DNA from: Hydrogenophaga sp. | GTDB lineage: Bacteria > Pseudomonadota > Gammaproteobacteria > Burkholderiales > Burkholderiaceae_C | Assembly: GCA_020047875.1 (NCBI GenBank) | Contig: JAIFNE010000157.1 | Coordinates: forward strand, 1 to 5,528 | DNA: 5,528 nt | Direction of reading: 5' to 3' | Part shown: piece after piece, positions 4,497-5,528 of the stretch | Layout: each line of letters starts with the position of its first letter | How positions within the stretch are numbered: the stretch's first letter is position 1 | Translations under genes and position numbers: made by a program | The notes under the pieces: model-generated | Seen by the model: the letters and a program-made list of their open reading frames with translations, nothing else | Told to the model about the DNA's origin: nothing | Database searches by the model: none

Positions 4497-5180
4497 ATGA
4501 CCAACTTGCTGCGCATCCCCCTGAACACCGAGCCCGAGGCGCAGCAGCGCCTGCTGGCTTTGCAGCAGGGTTTTGCCCGGGTGTGCAATGCGCTGGCGCC
4601 GCTGGTGCAGCAAACGCGGGTGTGGAACCGGGTGGCGCTGCACCACTTGGCCTACCGGCAGTTGCGCGAGCAGTTCCCAGAGATGGGCTCGCAGATGGTG
4701 TGCAACGCGATTTATTCGGTGTCGCGCACCGGGCGGCTGGTGTTTCAGCACCCGCAAAGCCCGTTCAATCTGGCCCGGCTGGGCGACAAGCCTTTGCCGC
4801 TGCTGCGGTTTGCCGACACCTGCCCGGTGTATTTCGATCGCCACACGCTGAGCCTGAAGGATGGGCTGCTGTCGATGTTCACGCTGGACGGGCGGTTGCG
4901 CTTTCAGCTGGCTCTGGGCGCACAAGACGAGGCGCTGTTTCACACCGGCAAGCTGAGCGAGGTGGTGCTTTCGCGCGATGTCAACGGGCTTTTTTCGCTC
5001 ACGTTTCAGCTGACCAGTGCTGAGGCAGTGGGCGCAACCGCTGGCGAGGCGGCGGCTGGCTCGGGCGGTGCGATTCCGCCTTATGTGGCGGTTGAGTCTG
5101 TGCCTTCTGAGCCCATGACCTCTGGGGCTGTGCGTTCTGAGTCAGTGCCTTCTATTTTCAAAACCGAAACGATTCGATGA
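4497..5180 (+). CDS. TnpB-like N-terminal domain protein lacking the RuvC nuclease, coupled to a type I exporter
   Basis: This 227-residue protein resembles, from memory of the family, the N-terminal half of IS200/IS605-type TnpB (OrfB). The start RIPLNTEPEAQQRLLALQQG fits the TnpB opening. LHHLAYRQLREQF (48-60), followed by QMVCNAIYSV (66-75), fits its Leu-His..Tyr..Arg-Glu helix. KPLPLLRF (98-105), PVYFDRHTLSL (110-120), MFTLDGRLRFQL (127-138) and the strand pattern to about 172 fit the wedge-type beta region ahead of RuvC. The frame then enters a Ser/Ala/Gly/Pro-rich tail (173-227) with a degenerate 15-base repeat in the DNA, and stops. No RuvC motifs or zinc-ribbon cysteines follow in any frame before the next gene. 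It is therefore not an intact transposon nuclease. Its stop overlaps the exporter start (ATGA), implying coupled expression. A structural or RNA-binding role is possible; function is unknown. Confidence 0.65.
   Translation: MTNLLRIPLNTEPEAQQRLLALQQGFARVCNALAPLVQQTRVWNRVALHHLAYRQLREQFPEMGSQMVCNAIYSVSRTGRLVFQHPQSPFNLARLGDKPLPLLRFADTCPVYFDRHTLSLKDGLLSMFTLDGRLRFQLALGAQDEALFHTGKLSEVVLSRDVNGLFSLTFQLTSAEAVGATAGEAAAGSGGAIPPYVAVESVPSEPMTSGAVRSESVPSIFKTETIR
5094..5153 (+). repeat. Degenerate 15-base repeats in the tail of the TnpB-like gene
   Basis: GAGTCTGTGCCTTCT (5094-5108) recurs at 5139-5153 with one mismatch, exactly 45 bases later. A third related unit (5127-5141) matches 5097-5111 at 13 of 15 positions. 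The offsets are multiples of 15, so the frame is kept, and the units encode Ser-Val-Pro-Ser-Glu-like peptides. This suggests a flexible tail that expanded by slippage. Confidence 0.55.
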
Positions 5181-5528
5181 AACCCCAATCTGCGCAATCT
5201 GCGGCGTCTGGCCGCTCTTCCCCAGCTGCGAAGAACCACAAACAGGGGGCCTCGGAGCTGCGCGAGGCGGTGGCTGGTCTGCGGCCGTTTTTTGTGCGCT
5301 CGATGTGGTTCAGCCTGGTGTGCAGTGTGCTGGTGCTGGCGCCTTCGGTGTACATGCTGGAGGTGTACGAGCGGGTGGTGAACAGCCGCAGCCACATGAC
5401 GCTGTGGATGCTCACGCTGCTGGTGCTGGGGGTGTTTGTGTTGATGGAGCTGCTGGAGTGGGCGCGCAGCGAGGTGATGCGCGCGGCCAGTGTGGCGCTG
5501 GACCGCAAGATGAGCGGGCGGGTGTTTG
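5177..5528 (+). CDS. Type I secretion system permease/ATPase (ABC exporter), N-terminal part
   Basis: The frame opens at ATG 5177 and is still open at the window edge (117 complete codons). The product resembles PrtD/HlyB-type exporters that move unfolded proteins with C-terminal signals from cytoplasm to outside, together with a membrane-fusion protein and an outer-membrane channel. Residues 1-30 are a polar, Ala/Ser-rich leader without the peptidase domain of bacteriocin exporters. The first membrane segment (about 44-62) leads into the hallmark APSVYMLEVYERVVNSR (55-71), and a second membrane segment is at about 75-93, followed by LLEWARSEVM. This pattern is typical of the PrtD-like group. 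The ATP-binding domain lies beyond the window. The start overlaps the stop of the TnpB-like gene by ATGA and has no Shine-Dalgarno, so translation is probably coupled. The substrate is likely an RTX or S-layer-type surface protein, by inference. Confidence 0.85.
   Translation, partial: MKPQSAQSAASGRSSPAAKNHKQGASELREAVAGLRPFFVRSMWFSLVCSVLVLAPSVYMLEVYERVVNSRSHMTLWMLTLLVLGVFVLMELLEWARSEVMRAASVALDRKMSGRVF

Noticed and set aside
4287..4943. Minus-strand open frame of 218 codons
   Set aside because: It is antisense to the TnpB-like gene and its C-terminal part is translated repeat DNA.
4497..5180. Intact IS200/IS605-type transposon with active TnpB
   Set aside because: No RuvC catalytic region or zinc ribbon follows, there is no TnpA gene, and no transposon ends are visible. 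The gene also overlaps the exporter start, as in a settled operon.

Overview
The window is GC-rich DNA from a proteobacterium. Codon use, the long non-coding shadow frames, the families of short palindromic repeats and the type of secretion cluster all suggest a member of the Burkholderiales, such as the Comamonadaceae. That placement is inference; no rRNA or other marker gene is present.

Layout, all on the + strand. Positions 1-197 may hold the 3' end of an unknown gene, which runs into a very strong hairpin repeat (186-237). A gene-poor stretch follows to about 515. Positions 516-2063 encode a class I SAM-dependent methyltransferase of the kind that carries a methyltransferase regulatory domain, related to the rickettsial protein-lysine methyltransferases. 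Positions 2190-3329 hold one unbroken frame: an unrecognised protein of about 308 residues fused in frame to a small DUF6447-type protein, which has its own ribosome binding site and ATG at 3114. The last codons of this frame are supplied by a dispersed repeat. A second DUF6447-type gene (3454-3684) and an unrecognised gene (3688-4248) follow. A second copy of the dispersed repeat lies just after that gene. Positions 4249-4496 are non-coding, with more palindromic repeats and an AT-rich operator-like palindrome. Positions 4497-5180 encode a protein that resembles the N-terminal, non-nuclease half of the TnpB transposon nucleases. It overlaps by 4 bases (ATGA) the start of a type I secretion ABC transporter (permease/ATPase), which runs off the window at 5528.

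The likely theme is an accessory cluster for export, and possibly methylation, of a large surface protein. The type I transporter would move the substrate out of the cytoplasm. The methyltransferase could modify lysines on it, as the related rickettsial enzymes do on OmpB. The DUF6447-type and unknown proteins would be accessory factors. The substrate, the membrane-fusion protein and the outer-membrane channel are not in this window.

The most unusual element is the TnpB-like protein. It appears to have lost the whole RuvC nuclease part and to have been placed, by translational coupling, directly ahead of the exporter gene.
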